DNA of 64,000 nt from Granulicatella adiacens ATCC 49175 (GTDB lineage: Bacteria > Bacillota > Bacilli > Lactobacillales > Aerococcaceae), in contig NZ_CP102283.1 of NCBI RefSeq assembly GCF_025150565.1, positions 496,001 through 560,000 on the forward strand. The letters run 5' to 3'. Positions 31,816 to 40,730 of the stretch are shown here, in pieces; position 1 is the first letter of the stretch; every line of letters starts with the position of its first letter. Made by a program: the position numbers and the translations under genes. Below the pieces are notes generated by a model. The model was not told the DNA's origin. It worked only from the letters and a program-made list of their open reading frames with translations, and did not search any database.

Positions 31816-31869
31816 ATGCTTGTCTTTGGCGTGTGCCCAGAGGCAGTTTTTTATTATCAAAAATCATAA
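31816..31869 (+). CDS. Putative leader peptide of the EfrAB-like operon (17 aa)
   Basis: ATG at 31816 opens MLVFGVCPEAVFYYQKS and ends 14 bases before the first transporter gene. Its codons run straight through the terminator hairpin at 31820-31852, so a ribosome on the peptide would stop that hairpin from forming. B. subtilis bmrCD, a homologous exporter, is controlled this way by bmrB. No strong ribosome binding site is visible, which is the main weakness. Confidence 0.45.
   Translation: MLVFGVCPEAVFYYQKS
31820..31852 (+). terminator. Attenuator-type terminator in the EfrAB-like leader
   Basis: TTGTCTTTGG pairs with CCAGAGGCAG (with G-U pairs) over a 7-base loop and is followed by TTTTTT. 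It lies between promoter and first gene, so it can only act as a regulated stop. Confidence 0.65.
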
Positions 31870-31883
31870 AAAGGAGTGAAAAA

Positions 31884-33620
31884 ATGCTAAAACAGATTCT
31901 TCCGTTTTTTAGTAAGTATAAAAAATATCCTTTCTTAGCGTTTTTTGCCATTTTAATCGAGGTGCTCTGTGAAGTAGCGCAACCGATTATTATGAAGCAA
32001 GTTATCGACGAAGGGATTCCAAATAAAGACTTAGGCTTTATTATGCAACAAGGGTTCGTTATGATTCTTGTAGCGATTGTATCTCTTTCAGCTGGAGTTC
32101 TTGGTGCGAAATTTGCATCGATTGCGGGCACTGGAGTTGCCGCAGAGTTACGTTCTGCTGAAATGAAGAAAATTCAGGCTTTCTCATTTAAAAACATCGA
32201 TCACTTCTCAAATGCTTCTTTGATTACGCGTATGACAAGTGACGTGAACAACATTCAAAATACAGCCATTATGACAATGCGTATTTTAGCGCGTGCGCCA
32301 ATGATGTTTATCTTCGCCATCTTCTTTGCAGTAAGCATCAATGCACAATTATCACTTGTCTTCATGGTCGCTGTACCAATCTTAGTGTTATCGCTAGCCC
32401 TTATCATTTCTACAGCCTTTCCTCGCTTTAGAAAATTACAACAAGCAACAGACGGCATTAACCGTACACTACAAGAAAACTTTATCGGAATTCGCGTTGT
32501 AAAATCATTCGTACGTGAAACATTTGAGAAGAAAAAATTCGGTAAAGAAAACTCTACATTTAGAGAACGTGCCTTACATGCGATGTATGTCGTAATGTGG
32601 AATAACCCAATCATGCAGTTAACGATTTATGCGGTAACAATTGCTGTGATGTGGTTTGGGGGTGGTCTTGTTATCAGTGGAACGATGACAACAGGAGACC
32701 TTATCAGTTTCATTTCTTATATCACACAAATCTTGATGTCCCTCATGATGATTTCATTCGTGTTCGTGATGTTGACAATGACAAAAGCTTCTATGGATCG
32801 TATCTTCGAAGTATTGGATACAAACATCGATGTGGAAGAACCAGAATACCCAATTACGGTTGATAAAGTTTATGGTGAAGTGGAGTTCGACCATGTTCAT
32901 TTCTCATATGGAAAACAACAAGATGAAGAAGTGTTAAGCAACATCAACTTCAAGATTAAACCAGGTGAAGTATTTGGAATTATCGGGCCAACCGGTTCTG
33001 GAAAATCTTCTCTTGTACAGTTGATTCCTCGACTCTATGACACTACAGCAGGGACTGTTCGCGTGGGCGGACATGATGTTCGCGAGTATCGTTTTGCAGA
33101 CCTTCGTCAAAACGTATCTATGGTATTACAAAAGAATACGTTATTCTCTGGAACGATTCGTGAGAACCTCTTATGGGGAAATCCGGACGCCACAGAAGAA
33201 GAGATGATTCAAGCGGCCAAACATGCACAAGCACATGACTTCATTATGGAAATGCCAGATGGATACGATACTCGTGTAGAACAAGGTGGTTCAAACTTCT
33301 CAGGAGGACAAAAACAACGTCTAACAATTGCTCGAGCAATGCTACGTAAACCAGCCGTGTTAATCTTAGACGATTCAACATCAGCGGTTGATACAGCGAC
33401 TGACTCGAAAATCCGTGAAGCGTTCTTCAACCATTTACCAGATACAACGGTCATCATTATTGCCCAACGTATTTCATCTATTCAAGGAGCAGACAATATT
33501 CTTGTGTTAGATGATGGTAAAGTAAACGGACTAGGAACTCACGAAGAGTTAATGGAAACAAACGACTTGTATCGTGATATTTATGAAACCCAAATGAAAG
33601 GAGCCAAAGGAGATGAGTAA
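31884..33620 (+). CDS. Heterodimeric multidrug ABC exporter, degenerate-site subunit (EfrA/BmrC-like)
   Basis: 578 residues: six-helix membrane domain (about 1-315) and ATPase domain with Walker A GPTGSGKSS, signature FSGGQKQR, Walker B LILDDSTSAVD and switch AQRISSI. The catalytic Glu after Walker B is Asp, and the switch His is Gln. These two losses mark the degenerate subunit of heterodimeric exporters such as EfrAB, LmrCD or BmrCD. The ATG at 31884 follows AAAGGAGTG. It overlaps the partner gene by 8 bases. Confidence 0.9.
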   Translation: MLKQILPFFSKYKKYPFLAFFAILIEVLCEVAQPIIMKQVIDEGIPNKDLGFIMQQGFVMILVAIVSLSAGVLGAKFASIAGTGVAAELRSAEMKKIQAFSFKNIDHFSNASLITRMTSDVNNIQNTAIMTMRILARAPMMFIFAIFFAVSINAQLSLVFMVAVPILVLSLALIISTAFPRFRKLQQATDGINRTLQENFIGIRVVKSFVRETFEKKKFGKENSTFRERALHAMYVVMWNNPIMQLTIYAVTIAVMWFGGGLVISGTMTTGDLISFISYITQILMSLMMISFVFVMLTMTKASMDRIFEVLDTNIDVEEPEYPITVDKVYGEVEFDHVHFSYGKQQDEEVLSNINFKIKPGEVFGIIGPTGSGKSSLVQLIPRLYDTTAGTVRVGGHDVREYRFADLRQNVSMVLQKNTLFSGTIRENLLWGNPDATEEEMIQAAKHAQAHDFIMEMPDGYDTRVEQGGSNFSGGQKQRLTIARAMLRKPAVLILDDSTSAVDTATDSKIREAFFNHLPDTTVIIIAQRISSIQGADNILVLDDGKVNGLGTHEELMETNDLYRDIYETQMKGAKGDE

Positions 33621-35418
33621 AATTAAAGGACCAAAACGTCCAGAAAACATGAAGCAAACTTTGGCAGACTTATGGGGGTATTTATGGAAGAGTAAGATGA
33701 CTCTTGCAGTTGTTGTAGTCTGCTTAATCATTTCAAGTGCTTCTGGAATTATCGGAACGTATGCGATTCGTCCATTAATCAATGATTTTATTGAAACAGG
33801 GGATTTAGCAGGATTGGCGAAAATGCTTGGTTTTATCGCGATTGTTTATATGCTTGGAGCAACAGCCAGCTACTTCTCTGCGCGTTTAATGGTCACAGTT
33901 GGACAAAATACTATCGAGAAAATGCGTTCAGATTTATTCAATCATATTCAAGGATTGCCAATTCGTTTCTTTGATACGAATAAGCATGGGGACTTAATGT
34001 CTCGTTTTACAAACGACTTTGAAAATATTCAAAACGCTTTTAACAACAGTATGTTAATGATTATCAGTTCAACGCTTCAATTAGTATTGACGTTTGTGAT
34101 GATGGTCATCCTTTCACCAATCTTAACAGTGCTTCTGATTGCGATGGTATTCTTGATGTTCCAAATTGTGAAACAACTAGGGGCGAAGTCAGGAAAACAA
34201 TTCGCTGCGCAACAAGCGATTCTTGGACAAGTGAATGGATTCGTGGAAGAGCATATTGAAGGGCAAAAAGTCGTTAAAGTATTTAACCACGAGCATAAAG
34301 TGCTTGATGAATTCAATAAACTCAACATTGAACTTCAAGAAGCTGCCAATAACGCACAATTCTATTCAAGTATCATGTTCCCAATCTTAGGGAACATCAG
34401 TTATGTGAACTATGCGATTACTGCAGCAGTTGGGGGATACTTAGTGATTATTAACGCGATGGATATTGGAGGACTTGCCTCATTCCTACAATTCTCAAGA
34501 ACTTTCGCACAACCACTTGGTCAAATGTCTCAACAAATGAACGTACTTCTTAGTGCGATGGCGGGGGCAGAACGTATCTTTGCCATCCTTCGTGAAGAAC
34601 CTGAACTCGACGAAGGAACGGTTACTCTGGACCAACGCGATCCAAATCAATGGTACTGGGTGGATGGCGACAAACGTATTCCGGTTGTCGGAAATATTCA
34701 ACTACACAATGTTGACTTTGGATATGTGCCAGGTGTGCGTATCTTAAAAGATATCAATGTTTGGGCTGAACCAGGATTAAAGGTAGCCTTTGTAGGGGCG
34801 ACTGGTGCTGGTAAAACAACGATTACGAACTTAATCAACCGTTTCTATGAGATTGATTCTGGTGTGATTACTTTTGATGAGATTCCAGTAACAAAGATTA
34901 AGAAAGATGACTTACGTAAGACAATTTCGATTGTATTGCAAGACACGCATTTATTTACTGGAACAATTGCGGATAATATTCGCTATGGTAATTTAGATGC
35001 AACTGATGATGAAGTCATTAAAGCGGCGAAATTAGCCAATGCCCACAGCTTTATCAAACGTCTGCCTCAAGGATATCAAACAGAAATTACAGGGGATGGC
35101 GAAGGCTTGTCTCAAGGTCAACGTCAATTACTTGCGATTGCACGTGCTGCCGTTGCTAACCCTAAAGTATTGATTCTAGATGAAGCAACAAGCTCAATCG
35201 ATAGCCATACTGAAGCGCTAATTTCACGTGGTATGGACCAATTGATGGAAGGGCGCACATCATTTGTAATTGCGCACCGTTTATCTACGATTCGTAATGC
35301 CGATGTGATTATGGTAATGGATCATGGTGAAATTATCGAACGCGGAGACCATGAAAGTTTAATGGAAAAACATGGTGTTTACTACAAACTCTATACAGGT
35401 CAAATTGAATTGGATTAA
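33613..35418 (+). CDS. Heterodimeric multidrug ABC exporter, catalytic subunit (EfrB/BmrD-like)
   Basis: 601 residues: membrane domain (about 20-330) and ATPase domain with GATGAGKTT, signature LSQGQRQ, LILDEATSSID and AHRLSTI. Here the catalytic Glu and switch His are kept, complementing the degenerate partner. An insertion of about 20 residues rich in Trp (about 345-360; NQWYWVDGDKRIPV) precedes the ATPase core, also seen in EfrB-type subunits. AAAGGAG sits inside the end of the first gene. Confidence 0.9.
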   Translation: MSKIKGPKRPENMKQTLADLWGYLWKSKMTLAVVVVCLIISSASGIIGTYAIRPLINDFIETGDLAGLAKMLGFIAIVYMLGATASYFSARLMVTVGQNTIEKMRSDLFNHIQGLPIRFFDTNKHGDLMSRFTNDFENIQNAFNNSMLMIISSTLQLVLTFVMMVILSPILTVLLIAMVFLMFQIVKQLGAKSGKQFAAQQAILGQVNGFVEEHIEGQKVVKVFNHEHKVLDEFNKLNIELQEAANNAQFYSSIMFPILGNISYVNYAITAAVGGYLVIINAMDIGGLASFLQFSRTFAQPLGQMSQQMNVLLSAMAGAERIFAILREEPELDEGTVTLDQRDPNQWYWVDGDKRIPVVGNIQLHNVDFGYVPGVRILKDINVWAEPGLKVAFVGATGAGKTTITNLINRFYEIDSGVITFDEIPVTKIKKDDLRKTISIVLQDTHLFTGTIADNIRYGNLDATDDEVIKAAKLANAHSFIKRLPQGYQTEITGDGEGLSQGQRQLLAIARAAVANPKVLILDEATSSIDSHTEALISRGMDQLMEGRTSFVIAHRLSTIRNADVIMVMDHGEIIERGDHESLMEKHGVYYKLYTGQIELD

Positions 35419-35440
35419 TTTGATTCAGAAAATATTTTGT

Positions 35441-35475
35441 AAAAAGCCTTTAATCTTAGGATTAAAGGCTTTTTA
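35441..35475 (+). terminator. Terminator of the EfrAB-like operon
   Basis: AAAAAGCCTTTAATC pairs with GATTAAAGGCTTTTT. Confidence 0.9.
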
Positions 35476-35592
35476 TAAGCGTTAATATCCGAAAAACAAT
35501 TCAAACAAAATTCATACAAAAATAATAAGTATTGAACTTTATGAAGAAAAGATGTATAATTATTGTGATGAATTTTAAGGAGCTGATTTGCG

Positions 35593-36315
35593 TTGAAAAA
35601 AATGAAATTTTTATTCATTGTTGCACTGTTGTTAGGCTGGTTTGGATATTTCACGAACAATGTTTTTGCAGAAGAAATTCAAAAAGTAAACTTCTCGAAT
35701 CTTACAGAGATTCAAAAAGCAAATATCCAAAAAGGCGAGTATACGGAGTTAGGAAACCAGGATCGTATTTTGCTTGTTTATGCATATGATAAAGGGGCTT
35801 GTCAATTACCTGCAACATTACCAAATACAGGAACGAATTCTAATATCATTTTTATGACTTTAGGGGTGCTCGTGTTGACTAGTGCAGGATATTTTGTGTT
35901 TTCTAATAAAAAACATAAAAATATAGTATTAACAATCGGATTAGTATTATCTGGAGCTTTGGCTACAAGCGCAACTATTTCTGCATCAGAATTTACGCAG
36001 GAAGAAAGTTGTTATAAATATATTGGTTATATTAGAGAGAACGTATTAGTCGAAGCAACAACAGAAACTGCATCCTCAGAATCAGATGAAGAAGTTACTG
36101 TTGAAACAACAACTGCAGAAACAACAACTGCAGAAACAACAACTGCAGAAACAACAACTGCAGAAACAACTACTACAGTACAAACTACTGAGGCTCCAAC
36201 AACAGAAGCACCAACGACTGCTTCTCCTGTAGCTGAAGATCCTTCAACTGAGACAACAACAAGTATTACACCTAGACCATTCCCGCCAGGTAGAGGTTCT
36301 AGACCACCACAATAA
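35593..36315 (+). CDS. Small surface protein with internal LPNTG signal and Thr-rich tail
   Basis: 240 residues in an unusual order. A signal peptide (1-26) and a short outer domain (27-75) come first, then LPNTG at 76-80, a hydrophobic span (84-104) and KKHK: a complete sorting signal in mid-protein. A second hydrophobic span (110-130) follows, ending in a signal-peptidase-like SAS-E. Then comes a short segment with one Cys and a TTTAE/TTEAP-rich tail closing in PRPFPPGRGSRPPQ. The TTG at 35593 is preferred because AAGGAG is 10 bases before it; the ATG three codons later is 19 bases away. Sortase would split it into an anchored piece of about 50 residues and a membrane-bound or released Thr-rich part. 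I know no family with this order. Confidence 0.75.
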   Translation: MKKMKFLFIVALLLGWFGYFTNNVFAEEIQKVNFSNLTEIQKANIQKGEYTELGNQDRILLVYAYDKGACQLPATLPNTGTNSNIIFMTLGVLVLTSAGYFVFSNKKHKNIVLTIGLVLSGALATSATISASEFTQEESCYKYIGYIRENVLVEATTETASSESDEEVTVETTTAETTTAETTTAETTTAETTTTVQTTEAPTTEAPTTASPVAEDPSTETTTSITPRPFPPGRGSRPPQ

Positions 36316-36325
36316 TTCATTTAAG

Positions 36326-36356
36326 ACATCGCCGCAATGAGGCGGTGTTTTTTTGT
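36326..36356 (+). terminator. Terminator of the internal-LPNTG gene
   Basis: ACATCGCC / GGCGGTGT stem followed by seven T. Confidence 0.88.
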
Positions 36357-36470
36357 TAGAGGCTTTCAGTAGTTTGAAACGAAAAAATTTTAGTGGAAAA
36401 GTTGGGTTGGAAGATTTAGTTGTACATCTAGTTAAAACTTGTTTAAATAACTATTCTTTATTTTATTTTA

Positions 36471-36481
36471 TATGCTATAAT
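36471..36481 (+). promoter_or_regulatory. Extended -10 promoter of map
   Basis: TATGCTATAAT: a TGC extension directly before TATAAT (36476-36481), with no good -35. The ntdP promoter at 47041-47051 has the same form. Confidence 0.5.
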
Positions 36482-36511
36482 TGCTTTTGTTAGAAAGGAT
36501 GAGTTTATTTC

Positions 36512-37285
36512 ATGATTACATTAAAATCAAAACGCGAAATTGATGCAATGGAAGAATCTGGAGCGCTTTTAGCTTCAATTCATGTTCAACTTCGTGATTT
36601 TATTAAACCTGGTGTCACTACTTGGGATATCGATCAATTTGTCCAAAGAAAAATTGAAGAAGCAGGAGGATCTGCTCCTCAAATTGGCTATGAAGGGTAT
36701 AAATACGCAACGTGTCAAAGTATCAATGATGAGATTTGTCACGGTTTTCCACGTCGCAAGCCATTAAAATCAGGCGACTTAGTAAAAGTAGACTTCTGTG
36801 TAGAGTTAAAAGGAGCCCTATCAGATTCATGCTGGAGCTATATTGTTGGCGAAAGTACTCCAGAAATTGACCACTTATATGAAGTGACAAAGAAAGCTCT
36901 ATACTTAGGAATTCAACAAGCAAAAGTTGGAAATCGTATTGGAGATATTGGACACGCAATCCAAACTTATGTAGAAAGTGAAGGATTATCTGTTGTTCGT
37001 GATTTTATCGGACATGGAATTGGGCCAACGATTCACGAAAGCCCAGCAGTACCTCACTACGGTGAACCAGGAAAAGGTCTTCGCTTAAAAGAAGGAATGG
37101 TTATTACCATTGAACCAATGGTGAATACTGGAACTTGGAAAGCGGAAATGGAAAGTAATGGGTGGACTGCTCATACATTAGATGGTGGGTTAAGCTGCCA
37201 ATTTGAACATACATTAGCCATTACAAAAGATGGTCCACGTATTTTGACGTTACAAAAAGATCACGCAGAAGACGTGTTGAACTAA
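36512..37285 (+). CDS. map: Methionine aminopeptidase, type I
   Basis: 257 residues. The metal ligands can be read in DLVKVDFCVEL (with D in VDFCV), the GHGIG His, ITIEPM and the C-terminal QFEHT Glu. It removes the initiator Met from new proteins in the cytosol. The normal second Asp ligand position reads SDS in ALSDSCWSY. GAAAGGATG precedes the ATG. It is followed 15 bases later by galE, so the two probably share a transcript. Confidence 0.93.
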   Translation: MITLKSKREIDAMEESGALLASIHVQLRDFIKPGVTTWDIDQFVQRKIEEAGGSAPQIGYEGYKYATCQSINDEICHGFPRRKPLKSGDLVKVDFCVELKGALSDSCWSYIVGESTPEIDHLYEVTKKALYLGIQQAKVGNRIGDIGHAIQTYVESEGLSVVRDFIGHGIGPTIHESPAVPHYGEPGKGLRLKEGMVITIEPMVNTGTWKAEMESNGWTAHTLDGGLSCQFEHTLAITKDGPRILTLQKDHAEDVLN

Positions 37286-37300
37286 GGGGAGGAAGTAAAC

Positions 37301-38308
37301 ATGGCAATTTTAGTAACAGGTGGAGCAGGATATATCGGTTCTCATACAGTAATCGAATTAGACAAAGCTGGATTTGACGTTGTTATTGTCGACAACTTTT
37401 CAAATAGCTCACCAGAAGTATTGAACCGTTTAAAAACAATCACAGGAAAAGATTTCCCGCTATATGAAGGAGACATTCTTGATCGTGATTTCCTAGTAAC
37501 AGTTTTTGAAAAAGAAAACATCGATTCAGTGATTCATTTTGCAGGGTTCAAGGCTGTGGGAGAGTCTGTTGAAAAACCTTTAGAATACTATCACAACAAC
37601 ATCACAGGAACATTAGTGTTATTAGACGTAATGCGTCAATTTAACGTGAAGGATATCGTGTTCAGCTCAAGTGCAACTGTATATGGTATGAACAACGTAG
37701 TTCCTTTTAAAGAAGAAATGCCAACAAGCGCAACAAACCCTTATGGTTATACAAAAGTGATGCTTGAACAAATCTTAAATGATGTTGCTTTCTCAGATAG
37801 CAACTGGTCTGTCACAAATTTACGTTACTTCAACCCAATCGGAGCGCATGAAAGTGGATTGATTGGAGAAGCTCCAAACGGAATTCCAAACAACTTAATG
37901 CCATACATCACTCAAGTGGCTGTTGGTAAACGCGAATTCTTAAGTGTATTTGGTGACGACTACGATACACATGATGGGACTGGAGTTCGTGATTACATCC
38001 ACGTTGTTGATTTAGCTCGTGGGCACGTACTTGCAGTTAAAAACAATGCGGCTCAAAAAGGTGCAAAAGTCTTTAACTTAGGAACTGGTATTGGATACAG
38101 TGTATTAGATTTAGTAAAAGCATTTATCGCAGAAAATGAAGTGGATATTCCTTATAAAATTGCACCTCGTCGTGCAGGGGATATCGCAACTTGTTATGCG
38201 GATGCGTCTAAAGCAAAAGAAGTGCTAGGATGGGTAACAGAAAAGAACTTGAACGATATGGTTCGCGACTCATGGAACTGGCAAAAGAAAAATCCAGAGG
38301 GCTATTAG
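37301..38308 (+). CDS. galE: UDP-glucose 4-epimerase
   Basis: 335 residues. It has the NAD-binding [10 protein letters not shown], the SSSATVYG serine/threonine and the catalytic Y-x-x-x-K in NPYGYTKVM. It interconverts UDP-glucose and UDP-galactose for cell-surface polysaccharide and galactose use. GGGGAGG precedes the ATG. Its last codons (GGC TAT TAG) and downstream bases are repeated in inverted form at the far end of hairpin element G. No other Leloir genes lie nearby. Confidence 0.95.
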   Translation: MAILVTGGAGYIGSHTVIELDKAGFDVVIVDNFSNSSPEVLNRLKTITGKDFPLYEGDILDRDFLVTVFEKENIDSVIHFAGFKAVGESVEKPLEYYHNNITGTLVLLDVMRQFNVKDIVFSSSATVYGMNNVVPFKEEMPTSATNPYGYTKVMLEQILNDVAFSDSNWSVTNLRYFNPIGAHESGLIGEAPNGIPNNLMPYITQVAVGKREFLSVFGDDYDTHDGTGVRDYIHVVDLARGHVLAVKNNAAQKGAKVFNLGTGIGYSVLDLVKAFIAENEVDIPYKIAPRRAGDIATCYADASKAKEVLGWVTEKNLNDMVRDSWNWQKKNPEGY

Positions 38309-38545
38309 AATCCCTTTGTATTATTAAGACTAGATTAATAGCAAGAACTCCTTTGGAGTTGTTATTATGGCAGAAATGGTAGGATACCAGCTTGAGCCTA
38401 AGGTCTCAAGCTTACCAAGCTTCAAAGGGAGAGTAGCGAATCATCGCAACTCTCCCTAATTCACATTGGTTATGATTTCCTACCATTGCCATAATAACTC
38501 CAAGGAGTTCTTTCTTTTGAATACAAACAAGGGGGATTCTAATAG
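38302..38545 (-). repeat. Long-hairpin intergenic element, copy G (reaches into galE)
   Basis: The outermost arm CTATTAGAATCCC (38302) pairs with GGGATTCTAATAG (to 38545) and includes the galE stop. Then TGGAGTTGTTATTATGGCA pairs with TGCCATAATAACTCCA. Hairpin 1 is AGCTTGAG / CTCAAGCT (38389-38412); hairpin 2 is GGGAGAGT, A, GCGA, ATCA, TCGC, A, ACTCTCCC (38427-38456). Linkers CTTCAAA and TAATTCACATTGGTTAT are conserved. Confidence 0.8.
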
Positions 38546-38576
38546 TCCTCTGTGGAGGGAAAGAGAAGAGTGCTAA

Positions 38577-38740
38577 GAGTTTGTCGGAGTTGTTATTGTG
38601 GCAAGAATAGTAGGATAACGGTTTGAGCCTAAGGTCTCAAACCTACCAAGCTTCAAAGGGAGAGTAGCGAATAATCGCAACTCTCCCTAATTCACATTGG
38701 TTATAATTCCCTACTATTGCCACAATAACTCCGAGGAGTT
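38577..38740 (-). repeat. Long-hairpin intergenic element, copy H
   Basis: Near-identical in core to copy G, same orientation. Hairpin 1 is GGTTTGAG / CTCAAACC (38620-38643), hairpin 2 spans 38658-38687, and the outer stem is CGGAGTTGTTATTGTGGCAA with its inverse near 38717-38733. Where it differs from G in a stem, the partner base has changed too. The rest of the 38309-38885 gap holds short repeats of a TCTGTGG/GTAACCTTCT type and no gene that I can see. Confidence 0.8.
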
Positions 38741-38885
38741 TTATTTGATTTTCACTATTTTTCTAGTAACCTTCTGTCGCGGAAAGGGAAATGGTGCTTA
38801 GACTTTTTCTGGTAACCTTCTTCCATGGTGAAAAAGAGAAGTTTACTATGGTAAAATAGAGAAAAGTAATCAAGGGAGAATAGCG

Positions 38886-39179
38886 ATGTCAGAAGGAGTA
38901 ATTAATGCAATTGATCATTTATTGGAAATAATTAACCAATATCAAATAGAAGATGTGAATCCACAAATTAAAACTTTGATGAATTTAAAGGGATTTCTAG
39001 ATGCAAATGGAATTCTTGATGAAAGAGAAAAGTTAGATGTGTACAAGTCGTTATTTCCGCCTCATGGAGGGTTGTCGGACATCTATTATTGGGATGATGA
39101 CTTTGAGACAAGAAAAGAAGTCAATGATAGTATAGAGTCAGCGTTAAAAATTATTGCTAATTATTTATTAGACCGCTGA
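38886..39179 (+). CDS. Hypothetical protein, 97 aa
   Basis: CAAGGGAGAATAGCG precedes the ATG, so it is probably translated. It is a soluble, acidic, mostly helical protein with a central PPHGGLSDIYYWDDDFETR stretch and no signal or membrane segment. Size and acidity are like small immunity proteins, but there is no toxin or bacteriocin gene next to it and I do not recognise a family. It stands alone between hairpin element H and the convergent B6 locus. Confidence 0.65.
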   Translation: MSEGVINAIDHLLEIINQYQIEDVNPQIKTLMNLKGFLDANGILDEREKLDVYKSLFPPHGGLSDIYYWDDDFETRKEVNDSIESALKIIANYLLDR

Positions 39180-39225
39180 CAGGAGAATCTATATATTTCT
39201 AATACTCCTCTGTGGTGATAAAAAA

Positions 39226-39265
39226 GAAACAGCTATTACGATTGAGTTCGTAATAGCTGTTTTGT
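39226..39265. terminator. Convergent terminator
   Basis: AACAGCTATTACGA pairs with TCGTAATAGCTGTT; A-run before and T-rich after, usable from both sides. Confidence 0.8.
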
Positions 39266-39811
39266 TTATCTTTTTACACGTTTTAAGGCTTCTTTAAAAA
39301 GTGGATATATGATTGGAACTGCAATAATAGTAAGGGCGGCTGAACCGAAAGTCCCTGTAATCTTATTGATGGCTTGAATAAAGGCTGGAGCTAAGGCGAG
39401 ACCTCCCACGATCACTCCACGTAAAAATGTATATTTAATAATATTCACAATTATTTTTGTGAGGGCTGCTAAAATACCAATTAAGATGATGTTTCTAATT
39501 TTGTCATCTTTCTTTAATGCTTTTTCGTAAACAAGATGGATGACTAAGCAGACAATTAATGATTCAAGAATGGTTTCCCAGACAACGGCAGCATAACCAT
39601 TTAAGATATCAAAGACTCCAAGCCCGATGGTTGCAGCGAAGGCTCCTTGTTTTGTTCCAAATAATAAACATCCAACAACAACAAGTGCATTCCCAAAATG
39701 AACGAATTGTGTGGAAAATGGTATTTGAATTCTAAAGACACTAATACCTAAAAAAATTAAAGCTGCGAATAAGCTTGTTTGAACTAAATCTCTTAAATCT
39801 GTATTTTTCAT
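39266..39811 (-). CDS. ECF transporter S component, probably vitamin B6
   Basis: 181 residues with about six hydrophobic helices and the small-domain look of ECF substrate-binding subunits. It would bind a vitamin outside and share the EcfAAT energising module encoded elsewhere. It overlaps the pyridoxamine kinase stop by 4 bases and is therefore translated with it. That pairing, and the divergent PdxR-type regulator, suggest that pyridoxal/pyridoxine is the substrate. This is context inference, not a motif. Confidence 0.75.
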   Translation of the reverse strand: MKNTDLRDLVQTSLFAALIFLGISVFRIQIPFSTQFVHFGNALVVVGCLLFGTKQGAFAATIGLGVFDILNGYAAVVWETILESLIVCLVIHLVYEKALKKDDKIRNIILIGILAALTKIIVNIIKYTFLRGVIVGGLALAPAFIQAINKITGTFGSAALTIIAVPIIYPLFKEALKRVKR

Positions 39812-40656
39812 AATGACACCTCAGTAGTAAATTTTGTGGTTAGCATTCCAAGTTTTTTCTCGATTGGAAGACCAAATGGAATTCGTTCAGGTTGTTGGCT
39901 GCTCAGTTGAAGCACTTCGTCGATGAATTTAAGTGTGAACGATAGGGCTTCTTCCACGGTCATGTCTTGAAGGATGCACGCAGTTGTTAGAGCGGCTAGT
40001 GTATCACCTGTACCGTAAAAATGATGCGGGTATTTTGCTATATAAAAATCAAAAAATGAATCCGATTCTTTATAATATAGCTGAACGCCTGTAACTTTCT
40101 CATTATCAGGACATCCAGTAATAATGATGGACGCTGGCCCAAGTTCGGCTAGTTTCTTAGCTAACTCTCTTGTAAAGTCCATCGTGATTTTTCCTTTTGG
40201 ATAGGGCGTATCTGTCAAAAGACAGGCTTCTGTAATATTTGGATAAATCACATCAGCTTTTTGAATGAGTTTTCTCATGGCTTCAACATGTTCTTTTGTA
40301 AATCCGCTATACAGTTTTCCGTTATCCCCCATGATTGGATCGATAAAAATTTTCGTAGACTCTGGCAGTTTTTCAATGTTATCGACCATTAATTCAATTT
40401 GTTCTGTGTTTCGGAAGTATCCTGTCAAAACAGCATCTGGTTTTAATTCCAGATGCTCCCATTGGTAAAGGGACTGCCTCATAAATTCTGTTTGCTCCGC
40501 AATCGCGATATTATTGAATCCGCCGGTATGAGATGAAAGAAGTACTGTAGGCAGTAGAATCGTTTCAATCTGACAACAAGCGAAAATCGGGATAGCGGGT
40601 GCGAGTGCAACTTTGCCAATTCCTGGCAAGTCGTTTGCGATTAATATTTTTTTCAT
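39808..40656 (-). CDS. Pyridoxamine/pyridoxal kinase (ribokinase-like)
   Basis: 282 residues: MKKILIANDLPGIGKVALAPAIPI start, VLTGYF and DPIMGDNGKLY segments, and the C-terminal anion hole FYGTGDTLAA. It phosphorylates B6 vitamers to give PLP. The ATG at 40656 follows CTCGAGGAATAGAT; the frame runs upstream to 40758 but across the promoter, so the longer start is rejected. A PdxY/PdxK-type name fits, but subtype cannot be settled here. Confidence 0.87.
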   Translation of the reverse strand: MKKILIANDLPGIGKVALAPAIPIFACCQIETILLPTVLLSSHTGGFNNIAIAEQTEFMRQSLYQWEHLELKPDAVLTGYFRNTEQIELMVDNIEKLPESTKIFIDPIMGDNGKLYSGFTKEHVEAMRKLIQKADVIYPNITEACLLTDTPYPKGKITMDFTRELAKKLAELGPASIIITGCPDNEKVTGVQLYYKESDSFFDFYIAKYPHHFYGTGDTLAALTTACILQDMTVEEALSFTLKFIDEVLQLSSQQPERIPFGLPIEKKLGMLTTKFTTEVSL

Positions 40657-40685
40657 ATCTATTCCTCGAGTTTCAATGTATCTGT

Positions 40686-40715
40686 ATTGTAAAACGGGAC
40701 AGGTGAGGATACAAT
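40686..40715. promoter_or_regulatory. Superposed divergent promoters of the B6 locus
   Basis: Plus strand: TTGTAA (40687-40692), 17 bases, TACAAT (40710-40715). Minus strand: TTGTAT (40714-40709), 17 bases, TACAAT (40691-40686). Each -10 lies over the other's -35, so both promoters use the same 30 bases and cannot be bound at once. Confidence 0.65.
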
Positions 40716-40730
40716 AGAGATGAAAACAAA

